From an uncultured Bacteroidales bacterium (GTDB taxonomy: Bacteria > Bacteroidota > Bacteroidia > Bacteroidales > UBA932), in NCBI GenBank assembly GCA_934675095.1, contig CAKUPC010000031.1, positions 1-22,795 on the forward strand: 22,795 nucleotides of DNA. The letters are read 5' to 3'. Below are positions 1-5,919 of the stretch, piece after piece. The notes beneath the pieces were generated by a model. That model had not been told where the DNA came from and ran no database searches. It saw nothing but the letters and a program-made list of their open reading frames with translations. The position numbers were made by a program, and so were the translations under genes. Positions within the stretch are counted from its first letter, which is position 1. Each line of letters begins with the position of its first letter.

Positions 1-942
1 TGCATCAATCGCAACCGGAGTGTCCCAGACAATCTTGAACTGCCCCGCCTCCACCTCTTCAAGGTCGGAGGTCGTGTTGTCAAGCGCGGTGAAAGTCAGT
101 TCAGGAGCATTCAGAATCACGCCCTGCTTAATCTCCACGCTTGAAGTGGTCTCGGCCTTCAAGAAAACGCCCTTAGCATCCGAGAACTCAAGTTTGAAAC
201 CCGTTGCAAAAGTCCGCGCAGGCATCGCGATGCAGAAATTCGTCAGTCCGGCTATTCCTGCCGTCGCGCCGGCCACCTCTGAGGCAGTGACAGTTATGCT
301 CTTCTCACCAGTTCCATTGACGGCCCCGAGCACAGGTACGCCGCTCTCATCGAAGCTGAAACCGAACTCGCCGGCGACATCCTCCGAGCCGTTTCCGCAG
401 AACACAGCCTTGGTCGCACGGCGTGTGCAGTTCGCCGGATAGGTCACAGTAATCCTCAGATAGGCGGCAAGATGGTGAAAATTAAGCTGTTCGTCTGAAC
501 TTTGCACGGTCATGATTGCCGCATTCGGGTCAAAACCGGCCTCGGCGGGTGTCTGGGCTGACACGAACTTCACTGAGTTATCAGACACCCGCGCCGAAGA
601 CGGATATATTGCAGTGTATGGCGCTGCCGGCATTTCGCCCTTTACCGTAAAGTTTGCCTTGTTCTGCCCAGCCTCCCCGGCAGTCAGAACCTCCGAAACA
701 ACTCCGTTCACCGAAATGCGGTCTCCCTCGGACCAGAGCACCGGATACTCTCCGTCAGACTTGTCGCCGATGGCAGTCTTCGTCTCCGCCCCGGCGGTCG
801 ATGCGGCAAATACAGTCACGATTTCAGGCGTCGGTTCAGGTTCTGTTCCCGGCTGATGACCCGGCTGCGGCTCTCCCGAGCAGGCTGCGGCAGCCATTAC
901 GACCGTCATCATCGCAAATATTGAGGTTATTTCGTTTTTCAT
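1..942 (-). CDS. fimbrillin-like surface lipoprotein, 3' end cut by the window
   Basis: Translating the minus strand from the ATG at 942 gives 314 open codons to the window edge with no stop, so the C-terminus is missing. The N-terminus is a lipoprotein signal: a hydrophobic stretch ending in a run of alanines and Cys21 (AAAC lipobox), followed by a Pro/Glu-rich spacer. Around residues 55-80 is the pattern TKTAIGD...VLWSEGDRISVNG, familiar from Bacteroidales proteins annotated as fimbrillin-family or Mfa-like lipoproteins. Later residues look like a beta-rich domain (LNFHHLAAYLRITV). The inferred location is the outer membrane or cell surface. Whether it is a pilus subunit, an anchor or an unrelated adhesin cannot be told, because no usher or companion fim/mfa genes lie in the window. 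No good -7 element was found upstream; the region before the start is occupied by a palindromic repeat. Confidence 0.75.
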   Translation of the reverse strand, partial: MKNEITSIFAMMTVVMAAAACSGEPQPGHQPGTEPEPTPEIVTVFAASTAGAETKTAIGDKSDGEYPVLWSEGDRISVNGVVSEVLTAGEAGQNKANFTVKGEMPAAPYTAIYPSSARVSDNSVKFVSAQTPAEAGFDPNAAIMTVQSSDEQLNFHHLAAYLRITVTYPANCTRRATKAVFCGNGSEDVAGEFGFSFDESGVPVLGAVNGTGEKSITVTASEVAGATAGIAGLTNFCIAMPARTFATGFKLEFSDAKGVFLKAETTSSVEIKQGVILNAPELTFTALDNTTSDLEEVEAGQFKIVWDTPVAIDA

Positions 943-1015
943 ATTAAATATATCTTCGTGTTTTATGGTTACATTTACATCTATATTTCCCATTTTGTCA
1001 TTTCGAATGTTCATT

Positions 1016-1098
1016 GTCATTTCGAACGAAGTGAGAAATCTTTGCGCATTCCACTCCGCAAAAAGATTTCTCCGTTCGCTTAGTTCCGTCGAAATGAC
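1016..1098. repeat. long imperfect palindrome (dispersed intergenic repeat)
   Basis: The outer arms GTCATTTCGA (1016-1025) and TCGAAATGAC (1089-1098) are exact inverse complements. The inner arms also pair: GAGAAATCTTTGCG (1033-1046) against CGCAAAAAGATTTCTC (from 1058), with small bulges and an extra TTAG in the right arm. A partial further copy of the arm, GTCATTTCGAA, lies at 996-1006. The element fills the gap between the sialidase stop codon and the lipoprotein start. As RNA on the minus strand it would form a hairpin of about 80 nt. The sequence resembles the GTCATTTCGA...AGAAATCT dispersed repeats I associate with Bacteroidetes genomes; that link is from memory, not from a search. Confidence 0.75.
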
Positions 1099-1104
1099 AA
1101 CACA

Positions 1105-2310
1105 TCATTCAGTTACAATCTTTCCCTTCCTTAGGTATATGTTTCCGCTCAGCTGCGTGACGGCAAGTATGGTGTCGTTCCCGAGGTCGCAGAGCGAGTT
1201 CCACAACCCGTTGTCGCGAGTCTGGTCGATGTCAAACGGACGAATGCGTTCCCTCATGGTAAGGAACTCATGTCCCTTCATCTCGTCAATCCTGCACACT
1301 GCCATCTCCATTACGGAATTTTTCGTCGTCGGCTCCAGCGCCCCTTCGGACGACTGGTAGCATATCACGAAATAGTTGTCAGTCTTTATTATATAAGGTG
1401 CCCCGGCATAGATGTACGCGCTCTCCATCGAAGTGCGGAACGGGTCGAAACGGTTCACCGATGAGCCATAGACCGGAGTCTTCCAGTTATCGGAGATTTT
1501 CGTGCACACAATCTGCGGATGAAACTTCACGTTCTGCCCGTTCGCCTCGATTGCGACATATATCCAGTCGCCGTGAATCATAGCCACAGGCATCCCGTCG
1601 CGGAATTTCTCATTGTAGCACACGATGCGGGCAGGTCCCCATGTGTCGCCGCCGTCCTTGGACTCGATGACGGAGATGTTCTGATAGGGCAGACGTCTCT
1701 CGTAGTAAGGCGTCTCGTCGGCGAAGTAAATCTGCACGGTCCCGTCCGGAAGTTCGAGCACGCACGGCTCATAGCACCCGCGCAGCACGTCCTTGTCCCA
1801 AGTTTTTGATTTATAGACATCACGGATTCCGCTCCATGTCTTGCCGGCGTCGTCAGAGGTGACTATTGCAATCGTGAACGGAGTACGCGAACTCCTGTTT
1901 TCAAGCGGACGTATGTTGCCGGCATAGATTATACGGCCAGGATGATGAGGGTTGTTCCCGCTGAGCTGAGCGAACTCGGCATTGGAAACCATGACCGGAA
2001 CCGCCGACTCATACTGCGTGTGATCCATCGCCGGGCGCTGCGCCGACCATCCGGTCCACCCGTCAGGGCTGAACTTGAAGCATCCGTCACCGCCGCGCGA
2101 ATAAACGGCCATATATCTCCCGTCGTTCAGACGATGCACGCGGGCATAACCGCCCTTTGCAAGAAGTTTTGCATCCTCCCACTCGACACGAATCTTTCCA
2201 AGCGAGGGTTTCTTCGGTGACATACTCGGGTCAAAAGCCCTTGCAGAGACCGCTGCAAGGCAGAAAATCGAAAAAGAAATGCCAACAAGGCGCGAAAAAC
2301 GGTTTTTCAT
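1105..2310 (-). CDS. secreted sialidase-like BNR/Asp-box glycosidase-family protein
   Basis: This 401-residue protein starts at the ATG at 2310. The open frame continues upstream to 2433, but that extension crosses a strong promoter (2337-2369) and would bury the signal peptide, so the inner start is chosen. Residues 1-25 form a signal peptide (MKNRF, a hydrophobic core, then SARA/F). Two clear Asp-boxes, SDDAGKTW (152-159) and SKDGGDTW (217-224), mark a sialidase-type beta-propeller. The stretch EPCVLELPDG with YFADE (181-199) and RDGMPV (237-242) also occur in BNR-family glycosidases. I do not see the FRIP/YRIP arginine motif of classical GH33 sialidases near the N-terminus; GGYARVHRLNDGRY (53-66) may occupy that place. 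It probably acts on glycans in the periplasm or outside the cell, substrate unknown. No SusC/D or sialic-acid catabolic genes adjoin it. Confidence 0.78.
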   Translation of the reverse strand: MKNRFSRLVGISFSIFCLAAVSARAFDPSMSPKKPSLGKIRVEWEDAKLLAKGGYARVHRLNDGRYMAVYSRGGDGCFKFSPDGWTGWSAQRPAMDHTQYESAVPVMVSNAEFAQLSGNNPHHPGRIIYAGNIRPLENRSSRTPFTIAIVTSDDAGKTWSGIRDVYKSKTWDKDVLRGCYEPCVLELPDGTVQIYFADETPYYERRLPYQNISVIESKDGGDTWGPARIVCYNEKFRDGMPVAMIHGDWIYVAIEANGQNVKFHPQIVCTKISDNWKTPVYGSSVNRFDPFRTSMESAYIYAGAPYIIKTDNYFVICYQSSEGALEPTTKNSVMEMAVCRIDEMKGHEFLTMRERIRPFDIDQTRDNGLWNSLCDLGNDTILAVTQLSGNIYLRKGKIVTE

Positions 2311-2336
2311 CTCAGTGCATGCAATTTGGTTTGATG

Positions 2337-2369
2337 CAAAGTTAGAAAAACGCCCTCTATTGCGCCAAA
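2337..2369 (-). promoter_or_regulatory. Bacteroidota-type promoter of the sialidase-like gene
   Basis: On the minus strand, TAACTTTG (2344-2337) matches the -7 element TAnnTTTG exactly. TTTG (2369-2366) lies 21 nt further upstream as a possible -33 element; the spacing is slightly long. Transcription would start near 2330, leaving a leader of about 20 nt before the ATG at 2310. This is the main reason to reject the longer reading frame. Confidence 0.75.
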
Positions 2370-2531
2370 AATATCGAAGCAAAGAACGCAAAATTTGAAG
2401 CATCGTGCGTTGCACAGACATTCGCTCGTCCATAATGCCTTAAAGGAAGAAGTAAAATCGGCAGTTCGGCAAGCAGCACCGGCAACCTGATGTTGCAAGC
2501 AAAAATATGGAAAAAAAGACGCTCAAACAGG
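2370..2531. other. non-coding stretch with nothing recognised
   Basis: This lies between the sialidase promoter and the candidate small-RNA promoter. Short open frames cross it on both strands, but none has a credible start, domain or signal. I see no tRNA, repeat array or terminator. It is part of the 452-bp gap between protein genes at 2311-2762; the rest of that gap is covered by the neighbouring promoter, ncRNA and repeat entries. Confidence 0.5.
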
Positions 2532-2561
2532 TTGCTCCTGAAAGAATTTTTCATACATTTG
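2532..2561 (+). promoter_or_regulatory. consensus Bacteroidota promoter for a candidate small RNA
   Basis: TTG (2532-2534), then exactly 19 nt, then TACATTTG (2554-2561) gives a full TTG-N19-TAnnTTTG match, the best in the window. It points rightwards, with an expected start of transcription near 2567. No convincing protein start follows directly, but an intrinsic terminator lies about 120 nt downstream. Confidence 0.65.
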
Positions 2562-2566
2562 CTGCG

Positions 2567-2690
2567 CGAAAGCATTATGCGGCAAAGAAACGAGACAGCC
2601 GCAAACGCCATAGCAGACAAGAATGAATGCCGCGGAACAGTAGAGTCCGCAAAGCGAGTTAGGTTATATCGTGCCTGACTCGCTTTTTTG
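2567..2690 (+). ncRNA. candidate ~120-nt small RNA
   Basis: The unit runs from a consensus promoter (2532-2561) to an intrinsic terminator (2651-2689). Three hairpins can be drawn by eye: TGCGGC (2578-2583) with GCCGCA (2598-2603) around a 14-nt A-rich loop; GCGGA (2632-2636) with TCCGC (2646-2650); and the terminator stem. An ATG at 2578 opens a 33-codon frame that runs into the terminator stem, without a ribosome-binding site or recognisable product, so a non-coding RNA is favoured. It does not resemble tmRNA, RNase P RNA or SRP RNA. A divergent 6S-type RNA is possible, but I cannot draw the closing stem. The exact ends are estimates. Confidence 0.45.
2651..2689 (+). terminator. strong intrinsic terminator
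   Basis: AAAGCGAGT (2651-2659) pairs perfectly with ACTCGCTTT (2678-2686), and further pairing of AGG with CCT extends the stem after one mismatch. A T tract (2684-2689) follows on the plus strand. The A-rich left flank is too short to make it an equally good minus-strand terminator. It would end the candidate small RNA and insulate the AbiEi-like gene. Confidence 0.75.
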
Positions 2691-2713
2691 TTTGCATTCC
2701 GCCCGTCCTATTG

Positions 2714-2740
2714 GGGATTATTTGGGATTATAGGGATGTT
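2714..2740. promoter_or_regulatory. direct repeats upstream of the AbiEi-like gene, possible operator
   Basis: GGGATTAT occurs at 2714-2721 and again at 2724-2731, exactly 10 bp apart, followed by the related GGGATGTT at 2733-2740. Spacing of about one helical turn puts the copies on the same face of the DNA. AbiEi antitoxins are known to repress their own promoters through upstream repeats, so an operator is plausible. It is inferred from position only. No clear TAnnTTTG element was found here. Confidence 0.3.
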
Positions 2741-2762
2741 GAACCTTTTAACATGATGCGAT

Positions 2763-3593
2763 ATGCGTTGGCGAATGGATGACGAGATTATGATTTACTC
2801 CAGACAGAATAATCTGTCGGAAAAGTTGATGGAGCTCGAACAGGAAGGCGTGCTGATTTCCCCATGCCAGTTCTTTTATGTGGTGGTCGCCACGGAGTAC
2901 CGCGAACGCGGGAATGTGCCTCCGCTGCTATATGTTGACAGAATGATGCAGTTCGCCGGCCGCGAATACTATGTCGCGCTGATGTCCGCAGCCAACATAT
3001 ACCGGAGCGAAATTCTGCCTGACAGCGAGGGAGGAGCCGGCGGTGAGGGAGGATGTGAGAGAGGCTTCGGAGATGAAAGCGGGGGCGGAGATAAGAGAGG
3101 AGATGGGGACTTTTCGGTGATGGTCATCGGGGAGCGGATGACCCTCGGAAGGCGCAAGAAGCGACCGGTGAAGTTCTATGCCAGACAAAACGATGTGTCC
3201 TCGGAAATCCGCCGCGTCGAGACCGCATTCGGTCCGGTCAATGTATCCTCCCCTCTGCTCACGGCACTGGACCTTGTCCAGAAGGAAAGTGAGGCAGGAG
3301 GCCTCGCCCGCGTCGCAGAGGCTCTCACGTTCCTTGCCGCCAAGATTGAGTTCGGAGCCGACAAATCGGCCATTCTCCAAGAGTTTCCGACTGCGACGAT
3401 CCAACGACTCGGCTACATTCTCGACGCCGTTCAGGCGCATTCCCGCGCGTCCGAGCTCTACCGCCTCTGCGCCGACTCCGGCATGACCTTCCGTCCGACG
3501 CCCCTCAGAGCCAGCTCCGCCACAGGCATAGGCTTCGAAACCGACCCTCACTGGATGGTGGTAGTGAATGCAGAAGTGAGAAAATATCACTAA
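2763..3593 (+). CDS. AbiEi-type (type IV toxin-antitoxin) antitoxin/regulator, apparently orphan
   Basis: This is a 276-residue protein. FYVVVATEYRERGNVPPLLYVD (38-59, key part FYVVV..EYR..G..PP) followed by EYYVALMSAANIY (68-80) is the signature of AbiEi-family antitoxins. The later VETAFGPVNVSSPLLTALDL (152-171), QRLGYILDA (214-222) and the ending W-VVVNAEV (264-272) also fit. The family usually starts with a winged helix of about 55 residues before the FYV motif; only about 37 are present, so the first helices are short or missing. Residues 87-117 are a Gly/Glu/Asp-rich insertion where family members normally carry a conserved His/Gln segment (HG..HQQP). The next gene is a ketopantoate reductase, not an AbiEii nucleotidyltransferase toxin. 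The start is uncertain: ATGs at 2778 and 2790 are alternatives. It may be a domesticated regulator or decayed antitoxin. Confidence 0.72.
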   Translation: MRWRMDDEIMIYSRQNNLSEKLMELEQEGVLISPCQFFYVVVATEYRERGNVPPLLYVDRMMQFAGREYYVALMSAANIYRSEILPDSEGGAGGEGGCERGFGDESGGGDKRGDGDFSVMVIGERMTLGRRKKRPVKFYARQNDVSSEIRRVETAFGPVNVSSPLLTALDLVQKESEAGGLARVAEALTFLAAKIEFGADKSAILQEFPTATIQRLGYILDAVQAHSRASELYRLCADSGMTFRPTPLRASSATGIGFETDPHWMVVVNAEVRKYH

Positions 3594-3598
3594 ATTTG
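3591..3598 (+). promoter_or_regulatory. -7 promoter element of the ketopantoate reductase gene
   Basis: TAAATTTG matches TAnnTTTG exactly. Its first three bases are the TAA stop codon of the AbiEi-like gene. No good -33 TTTG is seen at the usual distance. Transcription would begin near 3604, leaving about 29 nt before the ATG at 3633. Confidence 0.5.
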
Positions 3599-3632
3599 CG
3601 GCGGTTCGCACTAATCGCGGACTTTGAGAATT

Positions 3633-4643
3633 ATGAGAACTGCAATTTATGGAGCAGGTTCGCTCGGAACCATACTCGGAGCATTCATAAGCAAGAACGG
3701 AGGACAGATAGACCTCATCAACCATAACGAGAAACACGTGGCGGCACTCCGCGAAAAAGGAGCGCGCGTGGTCGGGACGCTGGACTTCACACAGAAAGTG
3801 ACGGCACTGACAGACAAAGAGATGACCGAAGTCTATGACATCATCTTCCTGATGACCAAACAGCAGAACAATGTCGCCACGGTGACTTTCCTCAAAGACT
3901 ATCTGGCGGAAGACGGAGTCATCGTGACTCTTCAGAACGGCCTTCCGGAGCCGCAGATTGCAGAAATCGTCGGTGAGGACCGGGTGCTCGGGTGCACGGT
4001 CGCCTGGGGTGCGACGATGCTGGGTCCTGGAGTCTGCGAACTCACGAGCTCGCCTGACAGCCTGACATTCTCCCTCGGAAGCACGTTCAAAGGGAAGGGA
4101 AACCACTTTGCCGAGGTGAAGGCCCTGCTTGAGAAGATGGGACCGGTCAAGGTTGATGAGAACTTCCTCGGAACGCGCTGGAGCAAGCTGCTCATCAATG
4201 CGGCCTTTTCCGGGATGAGCGCGGTGCTGGGCTGCACATTCGGAGAGGCAGCCGGGCCGAAGCCGTCACGGCGCATCGTCCAGAGACTCATCAAGGAGTG
4301 CATCGATGTCTGCGCAGCGTCCGGAATCAGAATTGAGTCTGTGCAGGGCAAGGACATCGTGAAACTGCTCGACTATCACAATCCTGTCAAGAAAGCCGTC
4401 TCATTCTTCATCATTCCGCTTGCCATCCGCAAGCACGCCCGCCTCAAGGCAAGTATGCTCCAGGACATAGAGCGCGGCAAGAAAACCGAGGTAGATTCCA
4501 TCAACGGAGCCGTCTGCGCTCAGGGCCGCAAGGTCGGAGTGCCGACCCCATGCAATGACAAGGTCGTGGAAATCATCCACCGCATCGAGGCCGGTGAACT
4601 CAAGGCCGAAAGGGCTAACCTCCAGTTTTTTGAGCGCATCTGA
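3633..4643 (+). CDS. panE: 2-dehydropantoate 2-reductase (ketopantoate reductase) family protein
   Basis: This 336-residue protein matches the PanE/ApbA family. Family members reduce 2-dehydropantoate to pantoate with NADPH in the cytoplasmic pathway to pantothenate and coenzyme A. The N-terminal Rossmann motif GAGSLG is at 7-12. LQNGL places the family's conserved Asn at 102. RWSKLLINAAF (182-192) carries the catalytic Lys185. KTEVDSINGAV (284-294) carries the conserved Glu286. Length is at the upper end of the usual range of about 300-340. The ATG at 3633 is preferred over an in-frame TTG at 3624, because the Rossmann strand then begins directly after Met. It probably has its own promoter (3591-3598). 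The paralogous PanE/ApbA group includes enzymes on other 2-keto acids, and no other pantothenate genes are nearby, so the substrate is inferred. Confidence 0.85.
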   Translation: MRTAIYGAGSLGTILGAFISKNGGQIDLINHNEKHVAALREKGARVVGTLDFTQKVTALTDKEMTEVYDIIFLMTKQQNNVATVTFLKDYLAEDGVIVTLQNGLPEPQIAEIVGEDRVLGCTVAWGATMLGPGVCELTSSPDSLTFSLGSTFKGKGNHFAEVKALLEKMGPVKVDENFLGTRWSKLLINAAFSGMSAVLGCTFGEAAGPKPSRRIVQRLIKECIDVCAASGIRIESVQGKDIVKLLDYHNPVKKAVSFFIIPLAIRKHARLKASMLQDIERGKKTEVDSINGAVCAQGRKVGVPTPCNDKVVEIIHRIEAGELKAERANLQFFERI

Positions 4644-4713
4644 CGAGGTTGGCAGTATTTCGTGGGGCGCAGATAGGCCGAAGACGAGATGCTGCTGATA
4701 CACCACAAATGCC

Positions 4714-5919
4714 ATGCAACGACGGGCAATATTTCATATAGACGTCAACTCCGCGTTCCTCAGCTGGAGCGCGGTCAAGCTTCTGTCGGAAGGCTGGTCG
4801 GACATCAGGCTCGTCCCGTCCGTCGTGTCCGGTGACCCTTCCGACCGCCGGAGCATAATCACTGCGGCCTCGATGCCGGCAAAGAAACTCGGAATCAAGA
4901 CCGCCCAGCCTGTCAGCATGGCGCTGCGTACCTGCCCTAATCTTGTCATAGTTCGCGGAGATTGGACTTGGTACAAGCAGTGCTCAGATGGATTCATGAA
5001 CATCTGTCGCAGTTACTCCCCTGTGCTCCAGAAGTTCTCCATTGATGAATGCTTCATTGACATGAGCCTGAGGCTCTACAGAAAAGACCCCGTGGAAGTG
5101 GGTACACGGCTCAAGGACGAGATTCACTCCAAGCTCGGGTTCACCGTCAATGTCGGCATCGGCTCAAACAAACTGCTCGCCAAGATGGCCTCCGACTTCG
5201 AGAAACCGGACAAGGTCCATACGCTCTGGGAGGAGGAAGTCCCGGAGAAGATGTGGCCGCTGCCGGTCGGAGAACTGCTCTGGGTCGGAAGAAAAACCCG
5301 CGAGAGACTTGCATCATACGGGATTTACACCATAGGCGACCTCGCGAAAAGGCCGGAAGCCGCCATTGCAAGGATTGTCGGGAAGAAATACGCGGCCCAA
5401 CTGCACGAAAATGCCAACGGACACGACAGCGAGCCCGTGGAGACCGAGCAGCAGGAGGCCAAGAGCATCAGCGCGGAAAGGACTTTCGCGAAGGACATCA
5501 TGGAGACGACGGCTCTTGACCGTGAACTGTTCAAGGTCGCCTGCATCGTCGCCCACAGGATGCGGCGTCATGAATTCCGCGGCTCGGTAGTCTCCATATT
5601 CGTGAAACACAGCGACTTCAGCGTCGCACAGAAACAATGCACACTTCCCCAGCCGACAGACGTGACGGCACTCATTCTCAATGCAGGCCGCAAGATGCTC
5701 TCTGAAATCTGGGACGGCCACACCCCAGTCCGGCAGGTCGGTCTCGGAGTCTCGAAGCTCACCCGCGAAAGCACCGTCCAGATGAGCCTCTTTGAAGACC
5801 CTCAGATTGAATACTACCGCCGCTGGGACCGCGAATATGACGAAAAACAGGCAAGAAACGAGGATGCCCGCATTCTTGCCTATGAACGAACAAACGACGA
5901 CAGCGTCACCGAGGATTAA
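4714..5919 (+). CDS. dinB: DNA polymerase IV-like Y-family translesion polymerase
   Basis: This is a 401-residue Y-family polymerase, expected to copy past damaged bases in the cytoplasm. IDVNSAFLSW (9-18) holds catalytic Asp10 and the likely steric-gate Phe15. SIDECFID (109-116) holds the metal-binding Asp111 and Glu112. GIGSNKLLAKMASDFEKP (148-165) is the conserved palm/fingers segment. VGRKTRERLASYGIYTIGDLA (191-211, helix-hairpin-helix) and a little-finger domain (about 245-350) follow. QMSLF (356-360) is a typical sliding-clamp-binding peptide, supporting a working polymerase. The start is the ATG at 4714, 70 nt after the ketopantoate reductase stop with no promoter or terminator visible between, so co-transcription is likely. 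No LexA-type box was recognised. The stop codon abuts that of the convergent cupin gene. Confidence 0.92.
   Translation: MQRRAIFHIDVNSAFLSWSAVKLLSEGWSDIRLVPSVVSGDPSDRRSIITAASMPAKKLGIKTAQPVSMALRTCPNLVIVRGDWTWYKQCSDGFMNICRSYSPVLQKFSIDECFIDMSLRLYRKDPVEVGTRLKDEIHSKLGFTVNVGIGSNKLLAKMASDFEKPDKVHTLWEEEVPEKMWPLPVGELLWVGRKTRERLASYGIYTIGDLAKRPEAAIARIVGKKYAAQLHENANGHDSEPVETEQQEAKSISAERTFAKDIMETTALDRELFKVACIVAHRMRRHEFRGSVVSIFVKHSDFSVAQKQCTLPQPTDVTALILNAGRKMLSEIWDGHTPVRQVGLGVSKLTRESTVQMSLFEDPQIEYYRRWDREYDEKQARNEDARILAYERTNDDSVTED

Noticed and set aside
943..1104. CRISPR-like array suggested by repeated GTCATTTCGAA
   Set aside because: There are only two direct copies and one inverse copy with no regular spacers; the arrangement is a palindrome, not an array.
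2311..2433. 41-residue N-terminal extension of the sialidase-like protein
   Set aside because: It includes the exact TAACTTTG promoter element and would move a normal signal peptide to the interior of the protein.
2490..2678. 62-codon plus-strand frame across the small-RNA promoter and terminator
   Set aside because: It starts upstream of the promoter, ends inside the terminator stem, lacks a ribosome-binding site and has no recognisable product.
2928..4106. 392-codon minus-strand frame opposite the AbiEi-like and ketopantoate reductase genes
   Set aside because: It crosses two unrelated plus-strand genes with clear family motifs, has no domain of its own and lacks a promoter.
3594..4643. 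Possible AbiEii toxin downstream of the AbiEi-like gene
   Set aside because: The downstream protein has a Rossmann GAGSLG motif and ketopantoate reductase catalytic residues, with no nucleotidyltransferase motif.
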